Shown in pieces: positions 56,553 through 64,000 of a DNA stretch of 64,000 bases (position 1 is its first letter; every line of letters begins with the position of its first letter). Location of the stretch: the NCBI RefSeq assembly GCF_020404765.1, contig NZ_JAIVEM010000027.1, positions 248,001 through 312,000 on the forward strand, read 5' to 3'. A program made the position numbers and the translations under genes. The notes beneath the pieces were generated by a model. It saw nothing but the letters and a program-made list of their open reading frames with translations, did not search any database and was not told where the DNA came from. This DNA comes from Paenibacillus sp. BJ-4. GTDB lineage: Bacteria > Bacillota > Bacilli > Paenibacillales > Paenibacillaceae.

Positions 56553-57420
56553 CGTGAAAGTGCCGTTTGCATTGAAATGGAATAACACAACAAAATCAAG
56601 CCTGGAATTGGACGCGACAGCACTCGCGCCGTTGATCGACGCGCACATTCATGTTGACAGCTACCCGCCTGAGCAGCAGGAGCTATTGCTCGCTTCTCTT
56701 GCCAATAGCAGCGTCGAAGCCATCATAGCCGTGTCCATGCATCTCGCCTCCAGCCAAGCCAACCTACGGTTAGCTGAACGTTGGCCCGGGCTGGTACACC
56801 CAGCCTTCGGCTTTCATCCCGAACAGCCTCTTCCATCACAAACCGAACTTGATCTGTTGTTTGACTGGATGGACAAGCATATAGAGCAGATGGTCGCCGT
56901 TGGCGAAGTCGGCTTGCCCTACTACAATCGGCTGGAGGCCGAACGGAGCGGAGCTCTCCTTGACCTCGCTCCCTACATAGCTCTGCTGGAGCGTTTTATC
57001 CGGTTTGCACGCAAGCATAACAAGCCAATTGTGCTGCACACCGTTTATGAAGACGCCGATATCGCTTGCGATCTTTTGGAACGTCACGGCGTCACACAGG
57101 CGCATTTTCACTGGTTCAAGGGCTCTGCCACCACAACCAAACGTATGGCCCGCAACGGCTATTACGTCTCCTTCACTCCCGATCTTCTATACGAGGAAGA
57201 CATTCGCGACTTGGCGAGACAGTATCCGTCCGATCAGATCATGGCAGAGACAGATGGTCCCTGGCCGTTCGAGGGACCTTTTACCGGACAACAGACACAT
57301 CCACGGATGACTGCCGACGTCATCCGCGCATATAGCGAGCTGACCAATCAAGACGAGGCTGCCGTCCGCCTATTATTTTATGAAAATACGAGACGCTTCT
57401 ACTCCCTGTCTAATTTATAA
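56545..57420 (+). CDS. TatD-family metal-dependent hydrolase in the TPP-controlled operon
   Basis: A 291-residue amidohydrolase-fold enzyme. IDAHIHVDSY gives the first metal-binding His pair, FGFHPEQPL, VAVGEVGLPYYNR (Glu ligand), IVLHTVYED and AHFHWFKGS further His residues, and MAETDGPWPF the last Asp. TatD proteins are usually DNases or hydrolases of unknown substrate. It overlaps the ATPase gene by eight bases, so it belongs to the thiamine operon and may act on the imported pyrimidine, the job of YlmB in B. subtilis (inference). Confidence 0.82.
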   Translation: MSNVKVPFALKWNNTTKSSLELDATALAPLIDAHIHVDSYPPEQQELLLASLANSSVEAIIAVSMHLASSQANLRLAERWPGLVHPAFGFHPEQPLPSQTELDLLFDWMDKHIEQMVAVGEVGLPYYNRLEAERSGALLDLAPYIALLERFIRFARKHNKPIVLHTVYEDADIACDLLERHGVTQAHFHWFKGSATTTKRMARNGYYVSFTPDLLYEEDIRDLARQYPSDQIMAETDGPWPFEGPFTGQQTHPRMTADVIRAYSELTNQDEAAVRLLFYENTRRFYSLSNL

Positions 57421-57514
57421 GGGCATTTACAGCATAAGCAAAGAACCTTCGAGTACGCATTCTATGGCCAGCGTAACCGGAGGTCCTTTGTATTTTTTAA
57501 CCTATGCTCTACTT

Positions 57515-58258
57515 TTATTGCTTCAAAAATCCCTTTTGCTCCAAAAATGGCTTCAACTGCAAACGGGCAGGCTCGGTCAGTCTCGCCGCCATTTGCTCAG
57601 ACCAAGGAGTAGAGCGTTGACCGCCCGTACGTTCCTTCAAATATTCAGCCGATGTGTGATCATATAGCTCCACAGCCTTCATCGTCTGATCTTTGTCGTA
57701 GCCGTTCATGTGCAAAACACCGGACAGCGGAAGACGTGGACGTAAGCCTGTGTCCTGATCCGGTACGCCAATACACATACCAAACACCGGATATACCAGT
57801 TCAGGCAACCCTAACAGCTCGGATACCTCAGCTATTTTCGTACGGATACCCCCGATGTAAACGATGCCCAAGCCAAGTGATTCAGCGGCTACTGCTGCAT
57901 TCTGTGCAGCTAACGCGGCATCAATGGTCGCAACCGTATAATTTTCGACGGAACCTTCATAGGAAGGCTGACCTGGCTGATGGTGAACTGTGACCTGCTT
58001 CAAGCGATACAAATCTGCACACCATACCAGAAACACCGGGCATTGCTCAACGTAAGCCTGACCGCCCGCCAGCTCAGCCAGCTTGGTTTGCAAAGCAGGC
58101 TCTGTAACGGCAATAACAGTGTAAGCCTGCACATTACTGGACGAGGAAGCCATTTGGCCAGCCGCCACAATAGCTGCGAGCTGCTCGTCGGTAACGGCGT
58201 CTGACTTGAACTTACGTACAGACCGGTGATTCATCAACAAGGAAATCGTATCATTCAT
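57515..58258 (-). CDS. NfsA/NfrA-type NADPH nitroreductase
   Basis: A 247-residue FMN enzyme of the oxygen-insensitive NADPH nitroreductase group. HRSVRKFKSDAVTDEQL, QMASSSSNVQAYTVIAV, VATIDAALAAQNAAVAAESLGLGIVYIGG (residues about 120-150) and GMCIGVPD match the group, and the C-terminal arm (YLKERTGG) is typical of it. AGGAG lies 10 bases before the ATG at 58258; the frame runs open upstream without a ribosome binding site. Confidence 0.9.
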   Translation of the reverse strand: MNDTISLLMNHRSVRKFKSDAVTDEQLAAIVAAGQMASSSSNVQAYTVIAVTEPALQTKLAELAGGQAYVEQCPVFLVWCADLYRLKQVTVHHQPGQPSYEGSVENYTVATIDAALAAQNAAVAAESLGLGIVYIGGIRTKIAEVSELLGLPELVYPVFGMCIGVPDQDTGLRPRLPLSGVLHMNGYDKDQTMKAVELYDHTSAEYLKERTGGQRSTPWSEQMAARLTEPARLQLKPFLEQKGFLKQ

Positions 58259-58433
58259 GACTGCTTCACTCCTAATCCATAATATAAGCTTTTTATCTGT
58301 GTCAAGCTGTGCGTACACGAAGAAGTTCTTGCAGGTTTGCATGGCACTCCTACAAATATTATGAAACTTTCGCGGTTGATAAGCAACCTAACGCGATAGA
58401 GGGCATCAGTAAGGAATTAAGAGAACCGGGCAT

Positions 58434-58477
58434 AACAAAAAGCAAGCACGCTGAAAATCAAATCAGACGTACTTGCT
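58434..58477 (-). terminator. Terminator of copA
   Basis: AGCAAGTACG and CGTGCTTGCT (minus strand) form a 10-bp stem with one wobble pair, followed by TTTTTGTT. Confidence 0.75.
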
Positions 58478-58541
58478 CCAACACCAGTTTTGTCATGCTC
58501 CAGACGATTCAGGGAATCACCCTGCTAATCCAACATTGCGA

Positions 58542-61007
58542 TTACAGCTTTACCCGTTGAAGGCGCAGCGCATTCAACACAACCGAAACAGAGCTGAATG
58601 CCATAGCTGCTCCCGCCAGCCACGGAGCGAGGAAGCCCAAGGCAGCAATCGGAATGCCGATTACGTTGTAACCGAGCGCCCAAAACAGATTCTGCCGTAT
58701 GTTAGTCATGGTCCGGCGGCTCATTTCGATTGCGTCGGGAATGCTGTTCAGGTTGCCACGCATGAGCGTGATGTCGGCGGCCTCCATCGCCACATCCGTA
58801 CCTGTGCCCATCGCCATCCCAATATTGGCAGTAGCCAGCGCAGGCGCATCGTTAATACCATCCCCCACCATCGCTACGATCAAACCTTGTTCCTGAAGTC
58901 GTTTCACTTCTTCTGCCTTGCCTTCAGGCAGCACTTCCGCCAGTACCCGCTCAATTCCGGCTTCGGCGGCAACCGCCCGCGCGGTTCGTTCATTGTCACC
59001 CGTAATCATGATGACTTCAATGTTCATCGCCCGCAGACGGGCAACGGCCTCACGTGACGTTTCTTTGATCGTATCCGCCACGGCGACCAATCCCGCATAG
59101 GAACCTTCCACAGCGACAAGCATTGCTGTTTTCCCTACGTTCTCCAGTTCATTCATATGCTGCTCGGCGGAGTCAGCTATCACAATGCCTTCCCTGCTCA
59201 TCAATCGGCGTGTACCTGCAAGTACCTGCTTGCCTTCCACATGAGCCTTTACACCATAACCCGGAATATTTTCAAAATCTGTCGACTCTACCAGCTCAAT
59301 GCCGCGATCCGCAATCCCCTTTACAATGGCTTCCGCCAGTGGATGCTCCGAGCTTTTTTCCGCCGCACCCAGCCATCGCAGCAGATCCGTTTCAGCCAAG
59401 CTGTCCTCTTCGACAATCACATCCGTCAGCACCGGCTTGCCATTCGTAACTGTACCTGTCTTATCCAATACCACCGCGTTGATCGAGCGGGTCATTTCCA
59501 GATGCTCACCGCCCTTGAACAGAATGCCATATTCTGCGGCACGCCCTGATCCTGCCATAATGGACGTTGGCGTAGCCAATCCAAGCGCACAAGGACAAGC
59601 AATGACGAGAACTGCAATCATCTTCTCCAGTGAACCTGCAAAATCAGACGGTGTCACAAAGAAAAACCAGACGAGGAACGTCATCACGGCAACAGCCACT
59701 ACAATGGGTACAAAAATACCCGAGATTTGATCCGCGATCCGTTGAATAGGAGCCTTGGAGTTTTGCGCATCCTCCACGACCTTAATAATACGGGCCAAAG
59801 CTGTATCACCACCCACACGCTCGGCCTGGATACGAAGTACTCCGTTTTTATTGAGCGTGGCTCCTGTGACTGGGGAACCCGCCTCTTTTTCAACCGGAAG
59901 GCTCTCACCGCTTAGCATGGATTCATCCACTGCCGAGCGTCCATCCACGACCACACCATCGACGGGAATCTTCTCACCGGGCCGTACAATAAAGATATCC
60001 TTCACACGCACCTGTTCAATCGGTACATTAAGCTCTTCTCCGTCACGCACCACACGTGCCGTCGTCGCCTGGAGACTCATCAGACTCTTGATCGCCTCGG
60101 ACGAGCGCCCTTTGGCTACTGCCTCAAACCATTTACCGACCAAAATAAGCGTAATCAGCACTGCACTAGTCTCGTAGTACAGCTCGGGCATAGTCATAAT
60201 CGGTGTCCCTGTCATCCCTCCCATATCCTCCATGACAGCAGAGGGACGCAGGGTGAGGTACAAGCTGTAAAAATAAGCCGCAGACGTACCCAGTGCAACC
60301 AACACATCCATATTTGAGCTTCCATTGCGAAGCGCTTTATATGCGCCCACATAGAACTGCCATCCAATAATGAACTGGATTGGCGTTGTCAGCACAAGCT
60401 GGAACCATGGGTTTAAAAATAGTTCCGGTACATAAATCCATGATGTAAAGGAAAAATGAGCCACCATCGCCCATAATAAAGGAAGCGACAGTACCGCAGA
60501 CACAATCCACTTCCATTTTTTACGCTGGATATCCTTGCTGCGCACATCCGCAATATGATCATCGGCGCCCTGCGGGATCGCTCCGTAGCCCAGCTGCTCA
60601 ATCTTGCTTACCAGATCTCCGACTGTAATACTCCCTGCTGCGTATTCGACATGAGCCGTTTCCATTGCCAAATTTACCGTAGCACCTGTCACACCCGGCA
60701 TTCTATTCAGACCCTTCTCAATCCGGGTTGCGCAAGCCGCGCATGTCATGCCTGTCACATTCAGATTGGCTTCTTCGCTTACAGTTCCAAAACCCAGAGA
60801 AGCAATTTTATCGCGAAAATCAGGGATATCCACCTGCTTCGGATCATATGATATCGACGCCTGCTCTAGAGCCAAATTAACGTTGGCCTGGGCCACACCG
60901 TCTATTCGATTCAAACCTTTTTCAATACGGCTAGCGCAGGCGGCACAGGACATTCCTGTAATATGAAGCGTTGTCTGCTTGTCACCGTCGGTCACACGAT
61001 TTTCCAT
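58542..61007 (-). CDS. copA: Copper-exporting P1B-type ATPase
   Basis: An 821-residue membrane pump. Two N-terminal heavy-metal domains carry GMSCAACAS and GMTCAACAT. Eight membrane segments follow, with the transport site CPC in [15 protein letters not shown], the phosphorylated Asp in [12 protein letters not shown], the nucleotide-site HP pair in [10 protein letters not shown], and [10 protein letters not shown]. It exports Cu(I). ATG 61007 is chosen for its GGAGGAG. A CsoR box lies 17 bases upstream of the start codon. Confidence 0.96.
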   Translation of the reverse strand: MENRVTDGDKQTTLHITGMSCAACASRIEKGLNRIDGVAQANVNLALEQASISYDPKQVDIPDFRDKIASLGFGTVSEEANLNVTGMTCAACATRIEKGLNRMPGVTGATVNLAMETAHVEYAAGSITVGDLVSKIEQLGYGAIPQGADDHIADVRSKDIQRKKWKWIVSAVLSLPLLWAMVAHFSFTSWIYVPELFLNPWFQLVLTTPIQFIIGWQFYVGAYKALRNGSSNMDVLVALGTSAAYFYSLYLTLRPSAVMEDMGGMTGTPIMTMPELYYETSAVLITLILVGKWFEAVAKGRSSEAIKSLMSLQATTARVVRDGEELNVPIEQVRVKDIFIVRPGEKIPVDGVVVDGRSAVDESMLSGESLPVEKEAGSPVTGATLNKNGVLRIQAERVGGDTALARIIKVVEDAQNSKAPIQRIADQISGIFVPIVVAVAVMTFLVWFFFVTPSDFAGSLEKMIAVLVIACPCALGLATPTSIMAGSGRAAEYGILFKGGEHLEMTRSINAVVLDKTGTVTNGKPVLTDVIVEEDSLAETDLLRWLGAAEKSSEHPLAEAIVKGIADRGIELVESTDFENIPGYGVKAHVEGKQVLAGTRRLMSREGIVIADSAEQHMNELENVGKTAMLVAVEGSYAGLVAVADTIKETSREAVARLRAMNIEVIMITGDNERTARAVAAEAGIERVLAEVLPEGKAEEVKRLQEQGLIVAMVGDGINDAPALATANIGMAMGTGTDVAMEAADITLMRGNLNSIPDAIEMSRRTMTNIRQNLFWALGYNVIGIPIAALGFLAPWLAGAAMAFSSVSVVLNALRLQRVKL

Positions 61008-61024
61008 GGTAGCTCTCCTCCTAC

Positions 61025-61041
61025 ATACCCCACAGGGGTAT
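61025..61041. promoter_or_regulatory. CsoR operator of copA
   Basis: ATACCCCACAGGGGTAT is a perfect inverted repeat matching the CsoR consensus of TACCCC..GGGGTA. A TATAAT-like box lies beside it on the minus strand. Confidence 0.85.
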
Positions 61042-61050
61042 ATTATATTC

Positions 61051-61088
61051 AAAAAGAAAAAGCTCCTGCTACGGAAGCTTCTTCTTTA
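61051..61088 (-). terminator. Hairpin between copZ and copA
   Basis: On the minus strand AAAGAAGAAGCTTCC pairs with GGAGCTTTTTCTTTTT around GTAGCA, with T-rich DNA behind. copA may therefore be transcribed mainly from its own promoter. Confidence 0.65.
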
Positions 61089-61122
61089 AAACAAATCTCT
61101 TCACACATGAATCAGCTTAAAT

Positions 61123-61323
61123 TTAAACAACATCATAGCCCTGATCTTCAATGGCGTTTTTCAGAGCTTCCACGTTCAGCTTGGACTCATCGTACTCCAC
61201 AGCCACTTGCTTCGCTTCAAGATTGACTTTACCGGAAGCGCCAACTTTCTCCAAAGCTCCTTCTACTGCTTTCACGCAATGATTACAGCTCATGCCTTCT
61301 ACGTTCAATGTAACTTGTGCCAT
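61123..61323 (-). CDS. copZ: Copper chaperone
   Basis: A 66-residue heavy-metal-associated protein with the Cu(I)-binding GMSCNHCV at about residues 10-17. It hands copper to CopA. GGAGGAGG precedes the ATG. Confidence 0.95.
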   Translation of the reverse strand: MAQVTLNVEGMSCNHCVKAVEGALEKVGASGKVNLEAKQVAVEYDESKLNVEALKNAIEDQGYDVV

Positions 61324-61339
61324 TATCTTTTCCTCCTCC

Positions 61340-61357
61340 GGGGTACTTCATGTACCC
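61340..61357. promoter_or_regulatory. GGGGTAC/GTACCC inverted repeat upstream of copZ
   Basis: GGGGTAC and GTACCC with five bases between them lie between csoR and the copZ ribosome binding site. It is CsoR-like in its G/C blocks, but turned inside out relative to the usual box. Confidence 0.35.
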
Positions 61358-61380
61358 GATTATGTGTATAGGTATTGCTT

Positions 61381-61731
61381 TTAACGGATTAGCTTCTTGA
61401 CCGTAACTAGCAGCTCGTCGATCACTTCCGGCTCTCCTGCCTGCATGCGCTCAATGACACAGCTTTTCATATGCCCTTCCAGCAGCAGCTTGCCGACACC
61501 ATTCAGAGCGGACTGAACAGCCGCAATCTGGTTCAGCACATCATCACAGTAGGTATCCTTCTCGATCAAGCCCTTAATTCCGCGCACCTGACCTTCAATA
61601 CGGTTCAACCGGGATGTAAGACTGTTCTTGAACTCTGCCGAATGATGACTTTTTCTAACTGTCTTTTCCCCGTCTGTTCCGCAATGATTCTCGTGAACTT
61701 CATGGTGGGAAACAGGTTGCTCCTCAGCCAT
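61381..61731 (-). CDS. csoR: Copper-sensing transcriptional repressor CsoR
   Basis: A 116-residue four-helix regulator. RLNRIEGQVRGIKGLIEKDTYCDDVL (about 42-67) and EGHMKSCVIE hold the Cys-His-Cys Cu(I) triad. The first 30 residues are a His/Glu-rich extension not present in minimal CsoR. AGGAGG precedes the ATG. It leads csoR-copZ-copA and is probably autoregulated through the box at 61810. Confidence 0.94.
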   Translation of the reverse strand: MAEEQPVSHHEVHENHCGTDGEKTVRKSHHSAEFKNSLTSRLNRIEGQVRGIKGLIEKDTYCDDVLNQIAAVQSALNGVGKLLLEGHMKSCVIERMQAGEPEVIDELLVTVKKLIR

Positions 61732-61801
61732 ACATCAGCCTCCTGTGTTGTGTATATGCCTGTGTAGTGCATATCAATATTGCATTTGTTAATATGTCCC
61801 T

Positions 61802-61831
61802 ATCATAATATACCCCCATGGGGTATGTCAA
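61802..61831 (-). promoter_or_regulatory. csoR promoter with CsoR operator in its spacer
   Basis: On the minus strand TTGACA (61831-61826) and TATGAT (61807-61802) are 18 bases apart. The spacer holds ATACCCCCATGGGGTAT (61810-61826), a CsoR box, so the repressor would bind between the two promoter elements. Confidence 0.8.
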
Positions 61832-61870
61832 GCTTCCAGAAAAATGTCACCCGTTTGCCTTATTTTATCC

Positions 61871-62614
61871 TTACTGATTCTTACCAAACGATTTAAGCTG
61901 ATCAAAATATGGCTGGAGCAGCTTCACATGCGCATCGTAATCTTTTCTTTCCTCCTCAGACAAACGATCAGGATATAACACCCCATTGACACCCGTTATG
62001 CGAGGTACATACTTGTAGAACTCTTTGAATAGCACACGAAACTTTACAAATTCATCCTCGCTCAAAACCTTTTTCGCATGGTCCAACTCGGCCTGTAAAT
62101 CTATACTCGTTTGGGTTTGTACTTTTCCCTGATTCAACTTTTCAAAGTATGGTTCCAGCTTGGCAGATATACGATCGTACTCACGCTGTTCATCGGCGCT
62201 TAAACGCTCCTTATGGAGTGTTCCGTTTTCGCCCGTTATTTTAAGATTATAGGCTCCTAGTTCCTTTAGTAATCCCATAAAAACACTAAACTCTTCCTTC
62301 GACAAACGTTCCTGTGCTTGTTGGAGCTTGGATTCTACTTTTGTATATTCCTCTGCCGTTCCTCCCATTTCAATTAGCTTTTCCTGCGAGCCATACATTG
62401 TATCAGTCAAGTAAGAGTAAGCAGCAAAGGCACCCGTCGGGATCAGTAATGCCGCTACAAGAATCGTTGTCACGATATACTTTTTCATAGGTTTAGATCC
62501 TTCTCCTTTAATTCGCTCAATTTGTCTCATGACGTTTTCCTTTAACTCAGCGGGAGCTGATAAGTGGTCATCCTCCTGCTGCATCGCCTTACGTAGTTCT
62601 TGCTCAAGCTTCAT
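61871..62614 (-). CDS. Membrane-anchored anti-sigma-like protein with duplicated DUF3600-type domain
   Basis: A 247-residue protein. Residues 1-43 are cytoplasmic and hydrophilic, 44-66 form one membrane helix, and the outside part holds two copies of a helical unit, at about 96-160 and 176-240. Both share LSxxEF, ITGxNGxLxxxRLSxxExxxYD and LxPYFxxL. It overlaps the ECF sigma gene by 11 bases, as anti-sigma factors usually do. The anti-sigma role is inferred from this. Confidence 0.78.
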   Translation of the reverse strand: MKLEQELRKAMQQEDDHLSAPAELKENVMRQIERIKGEGSKPMKKYIVTTILVAALLIPTGAFAAYSYLTDTMYGSQEKLIEMGGTAEEYTKVESKLQQAQERLSKEEFSVFMGLLKELGAYNLKITGENGTLHKERLSADEQREYDRISAKLEPYFEKLNQGKVQTQTSIDLQAELDHAKKVLSEDEFVKFRVLFKEFYKYVPRITGVNGVLYPDRLSEEERKDYDAHVKLLQPYFDQLKSFGKNQ

Positions 62615-63188
62615 GGATCTTCTCCACCTTTCCGATCAGAAAATGTCCCTCCCGCTCTTTCGAACGGAGCTTTTGCAAAGCCGCATGAATTCGTGACTTC
62701 ACCGTACCTAACGGTATTTCTAAAATGTTTGAGATTTCCTCTTGGGAATACTCATGCAAATAGTGCAATACAATGACCTGTTTTAGCTTGAACGAAAGCT
62801 GCTGAACCGCATGGAGCAATGCATGATTTGCAACCTTGTCCACAATTTCCTCGGAAAAATCATACGCTGTGTAATACTCCAGCCTTTCGGCTCTGCTTGT
62901 GATTCGCAATCTCATCCATCTTTTTCTCCGATAAGCCCGAATCTGACGCATAACAATCCCCATCAGCCAAGGCTGAAAAGAGCGGTTTACATCAAATTGT
63001 CCAAGTGATCTATATACTTGAATATAAATTTCCTGCACTACATCATCGGCGTCTGCTTTTTCCTCCAACAGAAAATGCACCGATCTATAGACAGTATGAA
63101 TCGTGTAATCATATAGCTCCCTATAAGCTTCGCGGCTGCCAGCCAGCGTCTCTGCAACAAGCACTGTCATCCGATCATCCTTTGCCAA
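62604..63188 (-). CDS. ECF-type RNA polymerase sigma factor
   Basis: About 194 residues. Region 2 has DADDVVQEIYIQVYRSLGQFDVNRSFQPWLMGIVMRQI (about residues 42-80), and region 4 has LPLGTVKSRIHAALQKLR-type sequence (IPLGTVKSRIHAALQKLR) after SQEEISNILE. TTG at 63188 is preferred because AAGGAGG lies eight bases upstream; ATG at 63170 is an alternative. It is cotranscribed with its membrane partner and probably autoregulated. Confidence 0.88.
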   Translation of the reverse strand: MAKDDRMTVLVAETLAGSREAYRELYDYTIHTVYRSVHFLLEEKADADDVVQEIYIQVYRSLGQFDVNRSFQPWLMGIVMRQIRAYRRKRWMRLRITSRAERLEYYTAYDFSEEIVDKVANHALLHAVQQLSFKLKQVIVLHYLHEYSQEEISNILEIPLGTVKSRIHAALQKLRSKEREGHFLIGKVEKIHEA

Positions 63189-63197
63189 TCTGACCAC

Positions 63198-63600
63198 CTC
63201 CTTGCGCTGTCCGATCCTAATCTCCTCCTTTCTTGTGTCTCACACTATATATTGGAGGGTACAGGAAATATCGTTCGATTTTTTTTGTCTCAATAACAGG
63301 AAAATAGTCTACGTATAATCATTCTTTTGTAGGGACTACTTTATTGGTAATATATTGATATAATATTAAATGATACTGATTATGCTATTTATTACGACAA
63401 AAAAAGTATAAACTCACCCTTACCTTACTGCTTTTTATATCCATTTTTTGGTTTAAACATAAACGGAATAGACCCTTTCTTTCCCGTTCATATCAGCATG
63501 CTTATTTCAATTCTGGTTCACAAACCATCTCGTATGTACTTAAAGCAGACACCTTTCCCCGTAAAGGAAGCCGGAGATATCTCGAATGTAGAACGGTAGA
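63198..63600. other. AT-rich region upstream of the ECF sigma gene
   Basis: No convincing gene is seen in about 400 bases. It should contain the sigma-gene promoter. On the minus strand GAACGATATTTCCTG lies about 80-100 bases before the start and could be an ECF -35-type element, but this is uncertain. Confidence 0.4.
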
Positions 63601-63652
63601 AAAAACTCCCATGGACTGAAATGGTTTCACATATCAGTCCATGGGAGTTTTT
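63601..63652 (-). terminator. Terminator of the right-edge MFS gene
   Basis: AAAAACTCCCATGGACTGA and TCAGTCCATGGGAGTTTTT form a 19-bp perfect stem. Confidence 0.92.
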
Positions 63653-63672
63653 CAGTTCAAGTTTGCCTTATT

Positions 63673-64000
63673 TCAAGCCTTCGCACGTGCGTCCTTGGCA
63701 AGTACCAGAAAGCTTAACAACGCACCGATCTCTGCAATAGCGATAACGACCGCCATCGGTACAGGCGTTGTGCCGCTGCCCAAGCCCACTAACGGTGAAG
63801 CGATGGAGCCAAGCAACAGAGGCAGCAATCCAAGCAAGGCGGACGCACTACCAGCGGAGCGCTGCTGGCTCTGCATGGCCAGTGAAGTCGTCGTTGTGCT
63901 CACAATCCCCACGCAGGAAACGATGAAAAACAGGGGAACTAGAACAGCAAACAATTGACCTCCGGTAAGAGCCACGGTAAACAAGCTGATGCCGGCTACG
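63673..64000 (-). CDS. MFS drug-resistance transporter (Bcr/CflA type), C-terminal part
   Basis: The last 108 codons of a transporter cut by the right window edge. LFFIVSCVGIVSTTTTSLAMQSQQRSAGSASALLGLLPLLLGSIASPLVGL (spread over two helices) matches the TM10-TM12 region of the Bcr/CflA family, with AMQ..AGSASALLG the usual motif. It ends in a hydrophilic tail (AKDARAKA). The substrate is unknown. Confidence 0.83.
   Translation of the reverse strand, partial: VAGISLFTVALTGGQLFAVLVPLFFIVSCVGIVSTTTTSLAMQSQQRSAGSASALLGLLPLLLGSIASPLVGLGSGTTPVPMAVVIAIAEIGALLSFLVLAKDARAKA

Overview
The window looks like chromosomal DNA from a low-to-moderate GC, spore-forming Firmicute, most likely a Paenibacillus of the P. 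polymyxa group (inference from gene content, not a database match). The signs are strong AGGAGG-type ribosome binding sites, a YjcZ-type sporulation microprotein, a PdaA cortex deacetylase, BdbC and CcdC membrane proteins, MprF, a CsoR copper operon, a Bacillus-type GntR operator and Firmicute BirA and TPP control elements. Both ends are cut: the left edge falls in the class I ribonucleotide reductase large subunit and the right edge in a drug-efflux transporter. No tRNA, rRNA, CRISPR array, prophage or complete insertion sequence was seen.

Layout. 1-1.5 kb: nrdA end and nrdB with a terminator. 1.7-9.7 kb: single genes, namely a phosphonatase-like HAD protein lacking its catalytic residues, a membrane protein, a very GC-rich bifunctional Nnr repair enzyme, an NAD(P)-binding reductase, a GNAT, a coiled-coil membrane protein, an ArsR regulator and a lactonase. 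9.8-14.8 kb: biotin operon bioA-bioD-bioF-bioH-like-bioC behind a BirA operator, without bioB. 14.9-23 kb: MFS efflux pump, AAA ATPase, MprF, nitroreductase, BdbC, CcdC, methionine aminopeptidase. 23-26.3 kb: gluconate locus with a GntR-type operator, a truncated gntR-like remnant, gntP and gntK. 26.4-30.8 kb: two microproteins, a Hanks-type kinase, a MerR/coiled-coil protein, a lactate dehydrogenase homologue with an altered specificity loop, and a small membrane protein. 30.9-35.4 kb: response regulator, sensor kinase, ABC ATPase and two permeases, organised like peptide-antibiotic detoxification modules.

35.6-49.3 kb: a GH13 neopullulanase-like enzyme, a pair of divergent small unknown genes, a decayed BTAD-type regulator fragment, metNI without metQ, pdaA, an oligo-1,6-glucosidase, a frameshifted unknown gene, a three-gene redox operon (MDR dehydrogenase, SMP-30-like, SDR) behind a 53-bp inverted repeat that covers its promoter, and an EAL phosphodiesterase. 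49.6-52.4 kb: secreted 5'-nucleotidase and a PNPOx-fold protein. 52.6-57.4 kb: TPP-riboswitch operon for import of a thiamine precursor (ThiY, MTH1187-type protein, permease, ATPase) plus a TatD-type hydrolase, with two unrelated long hairpin elements between thiY and the rest. 57.5-64 kb: NfsA-type nitroreductase, csoR-copZ-copA with CsoR boxes, and an ECF sigma factor with a membrane-bound DUF3600-type partner.

The items most worth a second look are the catalytically stripped PhnX-like protein, the truncated gntR behind an intact operator, the redox operon with its nested-palindrome operator, the TatD hydrolase under TPP control, the hairpin elements in the thi operon, the tandem 15-bp repeat before metN, and several small genes (39, 50, 59 and 114 aa) with good ribosome binding sites.
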